Assembly: GCF_005233835.1 (NCBI RefSeq)
Contig: NZ_SZQA01000004.1
Coordinates: forward strand, 124,001 to 188,000
DNA length: 64,000 nt
Reading direction: 5' to 3'
Origin: Herbidospora galbida
GTDB lineage: Bacteria > Actinomycetota > Actinomycetes > Streptosporangiales > Streptosporangiaceae
Shown: in pieces, positions 1 to 8,278 of the stretch
Layout of the letters: each line of letters starts with the position of its first letter
How positions within the stretch are numbered: position 1 is the stretch's first letter
Notes under the pieces: model-generated
The model's database searches: none
Seen by the model: the letters and a program-made list of their open reading frames with translations, nothing else
Told to the model about the DNA's origin: nothing
Made by a program: the position numbers and the translations under genes

Positions 1-2
1 TC

Positions 3-341
3 TCGGTCAGCGGCTCCACCAAGGCCGCCAAGGCCAAGTCGAAGATCACGATCGCCGTCTCGCCCGCGAAGGTGAAGAAGGGCAAGACCGTGAAGATCTA
101 CGGCAAGGTCTACCGTGGCACCAGCAAGTGGGGCGCGTGGTCGAAGAAGATCCTCAAGCTCTACTTCAAGAAGAAGGGCACCTCGACCTGGAAGTTCGTC
201 GGCTACGTGGGCGCCAACTCGACCGGCAAGTACAGCAAGACCGTCAAGCCCAAGTACGACGGCTACTGGCGTCTCTCGGCGACCAGCACCAGCGCGACCA
301 ACTCGTCGCTGTCGCCGTACAAGCTGGTCGACGTCCGCTGA
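3..341 (+). CDS. C-terminal part of a secreted Lys/Ser/Thr/Tyr-rich protein (5' end outside window)
   Basis: The frame is open from the first bases of the window to a TGA, so only the last 112 residues are visible. They are rich in Lys, Ser, Thr and aromatic residues (for example SPAKVKKGKTVKIYGKV and the ending YKLVDVR) and resemble the Ig-like beta-sandwich modules at the ends of secreted actinobacterial proteins (family impression, not a domain hit). No lipobox, LPXTG or membrane segment is present in this part. A GTG at 72 is in frame but is internal. A strong hairpin follows 33 bp after the stop, so the transcript probably ends here. Function unknown. Confidence 0.7.
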   Translation, partial: SVSGSTKAAKAKSKITIAVSPAKVKKGKTVKIYGKVYRGTSKWGAWSKKILKLYFKKKGTSTWKFVGYVGANSTGKYSKTVKPKYDGYWRLSATSTSATNSSLSPYKLVDVR

Positions 342-374
342 CGTCGTTCTAGCCGAACCCCTGCTCGCATACGG

Positions 375-404
375 AAAGGGGCGTCCCGGAAGGGGCGCCC
401 CTTT
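375..404 (+). terminator. Intrinsic terminator after the secreted-protein gene
   Basis: Inverted repeat AAAGGGGCG (375-383) and CGCCCCTTT (396-404) with a 12-nt loop, ending in TTTC. It lies 33 bp downstream of the stop codon and is well placed to end that transcript. Confidence 0.75.
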
Positions 405-1110
405 CTCGTGCCTGCCCTCTCTTCAAGCGGGGGCGCGAACGGCGTCAGCGGGTGTCTGCGACCTTGTCGCCGGCTGGCTCAACAGGTGCCGAGCGGTTAT
501 CCACAGGGCCTGGATGAGCCGGGCGGGAACGTCGGTCGCGGGGGCGAAGCTGGTCCGGCTCCCGGGTGGGCGGGCTCGGGCGGTTCCGCTCGGTCCGGGA
601 ATTGCCCGACCCAGCCGACCAGCCCCTCGCCGACCTTGGTGGACAGGCCCGCTGCAGACTTTCCACAGTGGTCGGCCACACCTGGCAGATCGTCAGTCGC
701 AGCGGCGAAACTGACTCGAACCCGGGTGGACGGGCCCGCGAGCTGCGCCCGCCCCACAAGCAGCACCGCCCTCGGGTAGGAGGGGCGGCGAGGGCCAGCA
801 GCTCAAGGCTCGTCATCTCGGCAACCCCGCACCGCCATCTCAGCCCACAGGATCCAGGCGAATCGCCTTGGTGACCGCACTCAACCGCGTCAGCCGCAGA
901 GACCCAGGCGAGTCGGCTCAGCATCCACACCTGACCATGCCCGCCACATAGGCTCCCAGCGATCTTCCCAGTGGCCGCACCTCACCGCGTCGGCCGTGGA
1001 TGCCTGGGCCAACGCCTCCATGACCACACGTGTCCCGTCTGCCCCGGAGGCCCGACCCTGGGCCTTGTCCTCCACGACAGTCCCTATTGCCGTTTCGCGC
1101 CAAACTTCTC
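405..1110. other. Gene-poor stretch with faint internal repeats
   Basis: I see no gene with credible codon use here; the open frames are GC-driven and overlap in several phases. Two stretches resemble each other at about 100-bp spacing: around 873-900 (accgcactcaaccgcgtcag) and around 975-1000 (ccgcacctcaccgcgtcggc), each followed by a related ccaggcgagtcggc / cctgggccaacgcc segment. This looks like a decayed tandem repeat or a gene remnant. It could also be the 3' region of the NarL-type operon. Confidence 0.4.
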
Positions 1111-1207
1111 CGTCGTTTCGGGGAGCGCCATGCGGGGCCGGGTTGCGCCGGATGCGAAGGCGAGCCGCCGACGGCGGGCGGTGCCTGGGTGGGCGGAGCC
1201 GTAACGG
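1111..1207. repeat. Imperfect direct repeat, copy A (flanks the two-component genes)
   Basis: This segment aligns by eye with 3471-3566. The best part runs from ggttgcgccgg through gcgggcgg to gggtgggcg-gagccgtaacgga, about three quarters identical with a few one-base gaps. The two copies lie on either side of the response regulator/kinase pair in the same orientation, so the pair may have moved with, or into, a duplicated element. Confidence 0.45.
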
Positions 1208-1218
1208 AAAATGAACTT

Positions 1219-1875
1219 TCAGGGCCGGTGCCCGAGATAGGCCAAGACGGCGAGAACGCGCCGGTGGTCGTCGGGCGCGGGGTCGAGGGCCAGTTTCAGG
1301 AAGATGCTGGAGATGTGCTTCTCGACGGCGCCCTCCGAGACGACCAGGCGGGCCGCGATGGCGCTGTTGGAGCGGCCTTCGGCCATCAGGGCCAGGACTT
1401 CGGTCTCGCGGGCGGTCAGGCGTTCGCGTGGGAGCCGGCGGCGGCCCAGGAGCTGGACGACCACGTCGGGGTCGATCACCGCGCCGCCCGAGGCGACGCG
1501 ACGCACGGCGTCGAGGAACTCGGCCACTTCGGCCACGCGCTCCTTCAGCAGGTAGCCCACGGCCTGGGCGCCGGCGCCGAGCAGGTCGGTGGCGTAGCGC
1601 TCCTCCACGTACTGCGACAGGACCAGGATCGGGAAGCCCGGACGCCGGGACCTGACCTCCAGGGCGGCGCGCAGGCCCTCGTCGGTGTGGGAGGGGGGCA
1701 TGCGCACGTCGACGACGGCCAGGTCGGGGTTGTGTACGTCGACCGCCTCCACCAGCGAAGGGCCGTCGCCCACCGCGGCGACGGTCTCGATTCCGCCGTC
1801 GGCCAGGAGCCGGGACAGGCCCTCGCGCAGCAAAACCGAGTCTTCGGCGATCACGACACGCATGCCCGTCACCAT
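1219..1875 (-). CDS. NarL/LuxR-type response regulator
   Basis: A 218-residue two-domain regulator. The receiver domain (about 5-125) has the acidic pair E11-D12 and the phosphoacceptor D56 in DLAVVDVRMPP. A LuxR-type helix-turn-helix follows at about 153-195 (LTARETEVLALMAEG, then AIAARLVVSEGAVEKHI). It should be phosphorylated by the kinase encoded immediately upstream: its ATG (1873-1875) overlaps the kinase stop by 7 bp, which suggests translational coupling. A second in-frame ATG at 1861-1863 (MRVVIAEDS) is an equally good start. The target genes cannot be read from the sequence. Confidence 0.93.
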   Translation of the reverse strand: MVTGMRVVIAEDSVLLREGLSRLLADGGIETVAAVGDGPSLVEAVDVHNPDLAVVDVRMPPSHTDEGLRAALEVRSRRPGFPILVLSQYVEERYATDLLGAGAQAVGYLLKERVAEVAEFLDAVRRVASGGAVIDPDVVVQLLGRRRLPRERLTARETEVLALMAEGRSNSAIAARLVVSEGAVEKHISSIFLKLALDPAPDDHRRVLAVLAYLGHRP

Positions 1876-3152
1876 ACGCAGGGCAGCTCGGCCCTGATGC
1901 GGGTGGGACCGCCGGGCGGGCTGTCGACGGTGAGGTTGCCGTCGATGGTGGCCGCCCGGTCGGCCAGGCCGTTGAGGCCGCCGCCTGGGCGGATGACGGC
2001 TCCCCCGATCCCGTTGTCGGCGATCTCGACGACGACCCGGCCAACCGCTCTGCTCACTTTGACGCTCGCCTCGGTGGCTTCGGAGTATTTGGCCATGTTG
2101 GTGAGGGCCTCCGCCACGACGAAGTAGGCGATGCTCTCGACGGCCGCCGGGGGGCGTTCGGTGATCTCGACGGTCACCTCGACCCGCACGGGGGCGCGGG
2201 CGGCCAGGGACGAGAGGGCGGCGTCGAGGCCCCGGTCGGTGAGGATCGCCGGGTAGATGCCTCTGGCCAGGTCTCTGAGCTCGGCTATCGCCGCCTTCGC
2301 ACCTGCGGCGGCGCTTTCGACCAGGATTCTGGCCTGCTGGGGGTCGTCGTCGAATTTGGCCTGGGCGCGGCCCAGATCGAGGGCCACCGACAGGAGGCGC
2401 TGCTGGGCGCCGTCGTGGAGATCGCGTTCGATGCGGCGGCGTTCGGCCTCGGCGGCGTTGACGCCCCTGGCGCGGCTGGCCCTCAGATCCTCGTTGCGGG
2501 CCAGGAGCAGCTTGCGGTCGTCAGTGCCCAGGAGCGCCCGCGCCACCCAGCCGTGGGCCAGCGCGGCGCCTCTGAGGGCGTACAGGGACGCCACCAGGGA
2601 GACCACGCCGACCAGCATGACCAGCACGGCCTCCGGCACCGTCGAGACCTCGACGAACCAGGCCGACATGGTGCGGTCGGTCAGGACGAGCGGCAACGGG
2701 ATCGCCAGGAGTTCCAGGCCCAGCGACCACAGTCCGAAGACGACGACGAACTCCAGCAGGCCCAGGGGGCACAGCAGGAGGACGTAGCCGAGATCCTTCC
2801 AGGTGGCCGGGTCGACGAAGAGCCACCTCAAGTGGGCGTAGAGGCCGCCTTCCGGGCGGGGGCGGTAAGGGTCGGGGATGTCGACGCCGAGCGTCCAGCG
2901 GACGAACCGGCGCTCCGCGAAGGCGACGCCCCGCCAGAGCAGGATCAGCACCGCCAGCATGGGCAGCCCGACCCAGACCAGGACCAACACCAGCGACAAC
3001 GGCAGCGCCAGGCCCAGGCCGACGAAACAGGCGGTGCCGACGACGGGGGCGACGATGAAATAGGGGGCCGCCTTCCACGTGACCGGGTCGACGGCGATGC
3101 CCAGTGGCCCCCACGGGCCGAAGGGGACCCGGTCCCGCATCCTTCGCTCCAT
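1869..3152 (-). CDS. Sensor histidine kinase, HisKA_3 type with membrane sensor domain
   Basis: A 427-residue kinase. The N-terminal half is hydrophobic, with about four membrane segments (about 32-72 and 122-190) and a twice-repeated VDPxTWK motif, as in the actinobacterial putative-sensor domain. The dimerisation/phosphotransfer helix carries ERDLHDGAQQRL with H246 as the phosphorylated His. The HATPase domain follows with NMAKYSEA and DNGIGG. It pairs with the overlapping NarL-type regulator. The start at 3152 has no clear Shine-Dalgarno sequence; an ATG at 3140 is preceded by GGAG at good spacing and may be the true start. The signal is unknown; related pairs often sense envelope stress (family knowledge). 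Confidence 0.92.
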   Translation of the reverse strand: MERRMRDRVPFGPWGPLGIAVDPVTWKAAPYFIVAPVVGTACFVGLGLALPLSLVLVLVWVGLPMLAVLILLWRGVAFAERRFVRWTLGVDIPDPYRPRPEGGLYAHLRWLFVDPATWKDLGYVLLLCPLGLLEFVVVFGLWSLGLELLAIPLPLVLTDRTMSAWFVEVSTVPEAVLVMLVGVVSLVASLYALRGAALAHGWVARALLGTDDRKLLLARNEDLRASRARGVNAAEAERRRIERDLHDGAQQRLLSVALDLGRAQAKFDDDPQQARILVESAAAGAKAAIAELRDLARGIYPAILTDRGLDAALSSLAARAPVRVEVTVEITERPPAAVESIAYFVVAEALTNMAKYSEATEASVKVSRAVGRVVVEIADNGIGGAVIRPGGGLNGLADRAATIDGNLTVDSPPGGPTRIRAELPCVW

Positions 3153-3358
3153 GCGTCGAGGATGCCAAAGGGCAGGCTGCCCAGGGTATGGAGCGACCGG
3201 GGTGGGGGTAACCCCCCGATTTGCCCCTTGATGTCAGACATGACCGCGACGGATCCGTTTGCTCCTGAGTCTGGAAACGGGCCGCTCCCGTAGCGGCTGA
3301 GATGTCCAGGTGGGTGAACCCAGCGGGATCGCCGATCTCCGCGGATGACAATCGATCC

Positions 3359-3562
3359 ATGAGCGATCGTTCCGGCCTGTTACTCGGGCTGCCGATGTGG
3401 GCGATGGCCGTGGCCGCGTGTGTGCCCGTTCTCGGCGACCCGAGGCCGCGGCCCCGCGGGGCTCGGCCTAGCCGTCGCGGTGCGGGCCGGGCGCGGCCGG
3501 TTGGCGCCGGTTACGGCGGGATTCGGCGGCGGCGGGCGGGGCAGGGTGGGCGAGAGCCGTAA
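3359..3562 (+). pseudogene. Possible remnant or small membrane-peptide frame
   Basis: An ATG at 3359 opens a 67-residue frame starting MSDRSGLLLGLPMWAMAVAACV, a plausible single membrane segment, with a GACAAT hexamer 6 nt upstream that could be a -10 box. After about residue 27 the composition turns Arg/Pro-rich. A neighbouring frame gives a more natural Gly/Ala/Val sequence, as if a frameshift had occurred. Its 3' part coincides with repeat copy B. It contains a TTA codon. It could also be chance coding in the 3' region of rho. Confidence 0.22.
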
Positions 3563-3566
3563 CGGA
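3471..3566. repeat. Imperfect direct repeat, copy B
   Basis: Partner of 1111-1207 (see there). The shared end is agggtgggcgagagccgtaacgga here against gggtgggcggagccgtaacgga in copy A. It ends about 10 bp before the rho terminator hairpin. Confidence 0.45.
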
Positions 3567-3573
3567 GGCGAAG

Positions 3574-3604
3574 AAAAAGACCCCGGGCGGCGCCCGGGGT
3601 CTTT
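3574..3604 (-). terminator. Intrinsic terminator of rho
   Basis: Read on the minus strand, AAAGACCCCGGGC pairs with GCCCGGGGTCTTT around a 3-nt loop (13-bp stem, 3576-3604), followed by a T-rich tract. It sits 12 bp after the rho stop codon. Confidence 0.9.
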
Positions 3605-3615
3605 CGCTCGGAGAG

Positions 3616-5595
3616 CTAGTCGCGGTCGTTGCTGACGGTGGTCTTCTGGACCTGCATCAGGAACTCGACGTTGCTCTTGGTCTCCTTCATCTTCTCCAGG
3701 AGGAGCTCCAGGGCCTGCTGCATGTCGAGCGCGTGCAGCACGCGGCGCAGCTTCCAGATGACCTGGAGCTCGTCCTTGCCCATGAGGATCTCTTCCTTAC
3801 GGGTGCCGGACGCGTCGACGTCGACAGCCGGGAAGATGCGCTTGTCGGCCAGGGAGCGGTTGAGCTTGAGCTCCATGTTGCCGGTGCCCTTGAACTCCTC
3901 GAAGATGACCTCGTCCATCTTCGAGCCGGTCTCGACCAGGGCCGTCGCGAGGATCGTCAGCGAGCCGCCGTTCTCGATGTTGCGGGCGGCGCCGAAGAAG
4001 CGCTTGGGCGGGTAGAGGGCCGTGGAGTCGACACCACCCGACAGGATGCGGCCCGACGCGGGGGCGGCCAGGTTGTAGGCGCGGCCCAGGCGGGTGATCG
4101 AGTCGAGCAGGACGACCACGTCGTGGCCCAGCTCCACGAGGCGCTTGGCGCGCTCGATGGCCAGCTCGGCGACGGTGGTGTGGTCTTCGGCCGGACGGTC
4201 GAAGGTCGAGTGGATGACCTCGCCCTTGACCGACCGCTGCATGTCGGTGACCTCTTCCGGACGCTCGTCGACCAGGACGACCATCAGGTGGCACTCGGGG
4301 TTGTTGCGGGTGATCGCGTTGGCGATGGCCTGGAGGACCATCGTCTTGCCGGCCTTGGGCGGCGACACGATCAGGCCACGCTGGCCCTTGCCGATCGGGC
4401 TGACCAGGTCGATGATCCGCGTGGTCATGATGTTCGGCTCGGTCTCCAGCCGCAGGCGCTCCTGCGGGTAGAGGGGCGTGAGCTTGTTGAAGTCGGGGCG
4501 CTGGCGGGCCTGCTCGGGCTCCATGCCGTTGACCGTGTCGAGGCGGACCAGCGCGTTGAACTTCTCGCGGCGCTCGCCGTCGCGCGGCTGGCGGACGGCG
4601 CCGGTGATGACGTCGCCCTTGCGCAGGCCGTTGCGGCGGATCTGGGCCAGCGAGACGTAGACGTCGTTGGCGCCGGGCAGGTAGCCGCTGGTGCGGACGA
4701 ACGCGTAGTTGTCGAGGATGTCGAGGATGCCGGCGATCGGGATCAGGACGTCGTCGTCGCTGACCACGGGCTCGTTGGCGTCGCCGAAACGGTCGCGGCC
4801 GCGGCGGTTGCGCTCGCGGAAGCGGCCACGACGGCCGCGCGGGTCGTCGTCCTGCGGGCCGCCCTGGCCGGGTCCGCCCTGGTTCTGGCCCTGGCCGTCC
4901 TGGCGGGTGTCCTGCTGGCGTTCCTGGCGGTTGTCCTGCCGGTCGTTGCGGCCCCCACGGTCGCCACGGTCGCCACGGTCGCTGCGCTCGCCGCGGTCCT
5001 GACGGTCGGGGCGGTCGCCGCGGTCGGCGCGGTCCTGACGGTCGCCGCGGTCCTGGCGGTCGCCACGGTCACCGCGGTCGGGGCGCTCACGGCGCTCGCC
5101 GCGCTCCCCGCGGCCACGGCGCTCGCGGCGGTCGCCGCGCTGCTCACGGCCTTCGGACGGGGCCTCGGACTGCTCCACGACGGTCGGGGTCGTCTGCACC
5201 GTAGGCTCGAGGGATGCCGGCGGGGCGGACTCGACACGCTCTGCGGGAGCCTCGGCCGGGGCCTCGGCGGGCGCCGCGACGGCGGCGCGGGAGGAACGTT
5301 CCCGACGGGCTCTGGTGGGCCGCTCAGCCGGGGCGGCTTCCGCCTTCGGCTCGCTCTTGGGCTCGGGCTTGCTCTCCGCGGCGGGCTGCGCCGCCGCCCC
5401 CTGCTTCTCCTGGATGGCCGCGATGAGCTGGCTCTTCCGCATCCGGCCGGTGCCGCTGATGCCGAGACCGGAGGCCATCGCCTGCAGTTCGGGGAGCACC
5501 ATGGCCGACAGGCCGGTGCCGGAGCGGCGACGGCGCGCGGTCGTGGGGGCGTCACCGACGGGTGCGTCGGCGAGGAGTTCGGTGGTGTCGCTCAA
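3616..5595 (-). CDS. rho: Transcription termination factor Rho with long Arg/Asp-rich N-terminal extension
   Basis: A 659-residue Rho (E. coli Rho is 419). It has an N-terminal Rho/SAP-like fold (about 30-65), a low-complexity insertion (about 150-275) dominated by RGD/DR repeats and a Gln/Gly patch, then the RNA-binding OB fold ([13 protein letters not shown], about 296-308) and the RecA-type ATPase. The Walker A is SPPKAGKT (411-418). [17 protein letters not shown] Walker B and a [20 protein letters not shown] segment follow. It acts as a hexameric RNA-dependent ATPase that releases RNA polymerase. The start is TTG (5593-5595), preceded by AAGGA about 9 nt upstream. It is the last gene of the thrC-thrB-rho group, with a long structured leader. 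rpmE and prfA, its usual downstream neighbours in actinobacteria, are absent. Confidence 0.97.
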   Translation of the reverse strand: MSDTTELLADAPVGDAPTTARRRRSGTGLSAMVLPELQAMASGLGISGTGRMRKSQLIAAIQEKQGAAAQPAAESKPEPKSEPKAEAAPAERPTRARRERSSRAAVAAPAEAPAEAPAERVESAPPASLEPTVQTTPTVVEQSEAPSEGREQRGDRRERRGRGERGERRERPDRGDRGDRQDRGDRQDRADRGDRPDRQDRGERSDRGDRGDRGGRNDRQDNRQERQQDTRQDGQGQNQGGPGQGGPQDDDPRGRRGRFRERNRRGRDRFGDANEPVVSDDDVLIPIAGILDILDNYAFVRTSGYLPGANDVYVSLAQIRRNGLRKGDVITGAVRQPRDGERREKFNALVRLDTVNGMEPEQARQRPDFNKLTPLYPQERLRLETEPNIMTTRIIDLVSPIGKGQRGLIVSPPKAGKTMVLQAIANAITRNNPECHLMVVLVDERPEEVTDMQRSVKGEVIHSTFDRPAEDHTTVAELAIERAKRLVELGHDVVVLLDSITRLGRAYNLAAPASGRILSGGVDSTALYPPKRFFGAARNIENGGSLTILATALVETGSKMDEVIFEEFKGTGNMELKLNRSLADKRIFPAVDVDASGTRKEEILMGKDELQVIWKLRRVLHALDMQQALELLLEKMKETKSNVEFLMQVQKTTVSNDRD

Positions 5596-5993
5596 CTAAG
5601 GGTCCTTCCCAGGGGTCGGGCGCCGGACTGTCTGATTCCGCCGTCCCGGTTATGCGACCCGGCGGGACAGACCGGGTCGGGCTTCGTGGATCTCGTGCGG
5701 TCGAGCCGGGTGCCGAGAATCACGAGCGGCAGGCTTCCAGGGGAGACCCCCTGGGATGCCACGACCGACCAGATGTCGAGGTGGCTCGAACGCGCATGTC
5801 TCCGAACACGCCGCCCCCTGCCGCGTCGGCGGATGGAGGAGGTGGGTTCAGGGAAATCGCCACGGCGGCTTCGGCTGTGCGAGGAACCGCGATGTACGAA
5901 TGACAAGCACGCACCCAACACGGGGGCACCTGGTGCGGCTATCAGCCTAACATCACCGGCGCACACAGCTATTCCCTGAAGGTCGAAGAGGCA
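5596..5993 (-). promoter_or_regulatory. Long untranslated leader of rho
   Basis: Almost 400 bp separate thrB from rho with no convincing gene. Besides the possible pseudoknot at 5643-5679 there is a strong hairpin with arms CCAGGGG (5737-5743) and CCCCTGG (5748-5754). Rho genes are often autoregulated through their leaders in other bacteria (known), so this leader is a plausible control region. The promoter itself was not identified. Confidence 0.5.
5643..5679 (-). promoter_or_regulatory. Possible H-type RNA pseudoknot in the rho leader
   Basis: In the transcript (minus strand) the order is: CGACCCGG (5679-5672), 3-nt spacer, GTCCCG (5668-5663), then directly CCGGGTCG (5662-5655), 6-nt spacer, CGGGAC (5648-5643). 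Stem 1 is 8 bp and stem 2 is 6 bp, both perfect, with loop lengths of 3, 0 and 6 nt that fit a classical H-type pseudoknot. The 3' end lies 47 nt before the TTG start. It could also be two alternative hairpins. Confidence 0.45.
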
Positions 5994-6890
5994 TCAGCGT
6001 GTCTCGGGAAACTGAACGGTCGCACCGGAAGGGTCGACGTTCAGTGGCTGGATTTGCCAGTCGATACCCACTTCGGGCTCGATCAAATCCTGCGTATCCG
6101 GCGTGGAAAACGCAAGAACCGTGGGGCCCGCTCCCGAAACGACCGCGGGAACCCCTTTCGACCGCAGACGTTCTACCAGATCGGCGGTCTGCGGCATGGC
6201 GGGCGCGCGGTATCTCTGGTGGAGACGATCTTCGGTCGCGGCCAGCAGCACCGAGTTCTCCGGCGTTCCGGTGAGCGCGGCGACGAGCAGCGCGGCCCGG
6301 CCGGCGTTCACGGCGGCGTCGGAATGCGGGACTTTCTCCGGTAGCAGCCCACGTGCCTCTTCTGTGGACAACCGGAACGGGGGTATCAGGACCACCGGCC
6401 GGATGTCGCCGTGGGGCAGAAGTCTGCACACCCCGGAGTCCCAGGAGATGGTGAGCCCGCCGCGCAGGCAGGGCGCGACGTTGTCGGGGTGGCCCTCGAT
6501 GGCCGTGGCGAGCGCGAGGACCTTGTCGTCGTCGAAGACGGCGCCCGACAGTCTCTCGGCCAGCGCCCTGGCGGCCAGGATGCCGGCCACGATCGCGGCC
6601 GACGACGAGCCCAGGCCGCGCGCGTGGGGGATCCGGTTGACGCAGGTCAGCCGGATCCCTTCGGGCTGCGCGACGCCGATCTCGTCGAAGGCGCGGCGCA
6701 TCGTCCGCACGATCAGGTGCCCCTCGCCGGTGTCGACCTCGCCGGCTCCCGCCCCTTCGACCTCGACGACCGTCGGGTGACCGCCGATCGAGGCCGTCAC
6801 CTCGTCGTGGAGGTCGAGGGCCAGGCCGAGGGTGTCGAATCCGGGGCCGAGGTTGGCGCTGGTCGCCGGTGTGCGCACCAGAACGGTCAA
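5994..6890 (-). CDS. thrB: Homoserine kinase
   Basis: A 298-residue GHMP-family kinase that phosphorylates homoserine at the expense of ATP, the step before threonine synthase. It shows PATSANLGPGFDTLGLAL at 8-25, the ATP-binding loop RGLGSSSA (91-98), and the C-terminal GHMP motif around VPAVVSGAGPTVLAF. Length is normal. The start is TTG (6888-6890) with GGGAG at 6-nt spacing. It lies 129 bp downstream of thrC, unusually far for this pair; the gap holds a duplicated thrC tail. Confidence 0.96.
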   Translation of the reverse strand: MTVLVRTPATSANLGPGFDTLGLALDLHDEVTASIGGHPTVVEVEGAGAGEVDTGEGHLIVRTMRRAFDEIGVAQPEGIRLTCVNRIPHARGLGSSSAAIVAGILAARALAERLSGAVFDDDKVLALATAIEGHPDNVAPCLRGGLTISWDSGVCRLLPHGDIRPVVLIPPFRLSTEEARGLLPEKVPHSDAAVNAGRAALLVAALTGTPENSVLLAATEDRLHQRYRAPAMPQTADLVERLRSKGVPAVVSGAGPTVLAFSTPDTQDLIEPEVGIDWQIQPLNVDPSGATVQFPETR

Positions 6891-6906
6891 AGGGTGCTCC
6901 CGCAGG

Positions 6907-7006
6907 TCAGGCGAGTTCGAGTGCGGCCGCCGCCGCGTAGGCGTCGATCGGGATGGTGACGGGCGCGGAATCCCCGAGATGTGCCATCACGACAGGTGGG
7001 GTCTTT
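6907..7006 (-). repeat. Duplicated 3' end of thrC between thrC and thrB
   Basis: About 100 bp repeats the end of thrC (7020-7120) at an offset of 113 bp. The copy is nearly exact over the last 60 bp and then decays. In frame it gives a 26-residue peptide from an ATG at 6985-6987: MAHLGDS, then the 19 residues that also end ThrC ([12 protein letters not shown] and onward), with the same stop position. The protein-level match is perfect although several codons differ. It may be a slippage or recombination scar, or a translated mini-gene. Confidence 0.8.
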
Positions 7007-7019
7007 CGCGTTCCGCGCG

Positions 7020-8063
7020 TCATGCGAGTTCGAGCGCGGCCGCCGCCGCGTAGGCGTCGATCGGGATCGTCACGGGCGCGGGAGCGCCCGAGATGGCCCA
7101 GTCAGGGTCTTTGAGGCCGTTGCCGGTGACCGTGCAGACCACGCGCTGGCCGGGCTGGAGCAGGCCCTGCTCGTGGGCCTGGAGCAGGCCGGCGACGCTG
7201 GCGGCGGAGGCGAGTTCGACGAACACGCCCTCGCCCTGGGCCAGCAGCTTGTAGGCGGCGGCGATCTGGCGGTCGGTGACCGCCTGGATCACGCCGCCCG
7301 ACTCGTCGCGGGCCGCCTCGGCGAGCTTCCACGACGCCGGGTTGCCGATGCGGATCGCGGTGGCGATGGTGTGGGGGTGGGTGACCGGGGCGCCGTTGAC
7401 GATCGGCGCCGAGCCGCTGGCCTGGAAGCCGAACATCTTCGGCGGCTTCGCGGCGTATTCCTGGTAGCCCATCCAGTAGGCGGAGATGTTGCCCGCGTTG
7501 CCGACCGGGATGCAGTGGACGTCGGGCGCGGAGCCCAGGGCGTCGACGATCTCGAAGGCGGCCGTCTTCTGGCCCTGGAGGCGGTGCGGGTTGACCGAGT
7601 TGACCAGCGCGATCGGGTAATTCTCAGCGAGCTTCTTGGTCATCTCGAGACAGTCGTCGAAGGACCCCTCGACCTGCAGCAGCTTCGCGCCGTGGACGAG
7701 CGCCTGGGCCAGCTTGCCCATCGCGATCTTGCCGCGCGGCACGAGGACGGCGCAGGTCAGCCCGGCGCGCACGGCGTAGGCCGCCGCCGAGGCCGAGGTG
7801 TTGCCGGTCGAGGCGCAGATGACGGCCTGGGCGCCCTCTTCGACGGCCTTGCTGATGGCCACGGTCATGCCGCGGTCTTTGAAGCTGCCCGTCGGATTGA
7901 GGCCCTCGACCTTGAGGAACACGTCGCAGCCGACCAGCGCGGAGACCTTCGGCGCCGGAACCAGCGGGGTGCCACCCTCGAGGAGGGTGACCACGGGCGT
8001 CGTCGCGCTCACGGGAAGCCGGTCGCGGTATTCCTCGATGAGTCCACGCCAAACCCTGGACAT
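7020..8063 (-). CDS. thrC: Threonine synthase (PLP-dependent)
   Basis: A 347-residue fold-type II PLP enzyme that converts O-phosphohomoserine to threonine. The PLP lysine is K62 in [12 protein letters not shown] Ser/Thr/Gly loop [13 protein letters not shown] and the phosphate-binding GNAGN loop are visible. The start is ATG 8061-8063, with GGAGG 6 nt upstream; a start six codons earlier lacks such a site. It is transcribed toward thrB and rho. The gene normally upstream of it in actinobacteria, hom, lies 16 kb away at 24.1 kb. The 215-bp gap to the divergent glycosyltransferase operon must hold both promoters. Confidence 0.96.
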   Translation of the reverse strand: MSRVWRGLIEEYRDRLPVSATTPVVTLLEGGTPLVPAPKVSALVGCDVFLKVEGLNPTGSFKDRGMTVAISKAVEEGAQAVICASTGNTSASAAAYAVRAGLTCAVLVPRGKIAMGKLAQALVHGAKLLQVEGSFDDCLEMTKKLAENYPIALVNSVNPHRLQGQKTAAFEIVDALGSAPDVHCIPVGNAGNISAYWMGYQEYAAKPPKMFGFQASGSAPIVNGAPVTHPHTIATAIRIGNPASWKLAEAARDESGGVIQAVTDRQIAAAYKLLAQGEGVFVELASAASVAGLLQAHEQGLLQPGQRVVCTVTGNGLKDPDWAISGAPAPVTIPIDAYAAAAALELA

Positions 8064-8278
8064 GCGGATCCTCCATGTCACCTGCGTTATCGGTGACCGA
8101 GTCTACGGGCAAACGTTCGAGATCCGGGATTCGGCGTCCGCCAGGTGGGACGACTCCCCGGATGCGGGGTAGGGCGCCCTTTTTGTCCGCCTAATACGCT
8201 CTCAGGAATCTGCCAGAGAGGTTGACTATTGTCGATCAACGTTCCGCAGAAGACCGGCGATCGTGTGAAGGAGAAGGC

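Noticed and set aside
3733-5979. Very long plus-strand open frame opposite rho
   Set aside because: It is antisense to an unmistakable Rho; its Val/Ala/Leu-rich translation is what the repeats give in another phase.
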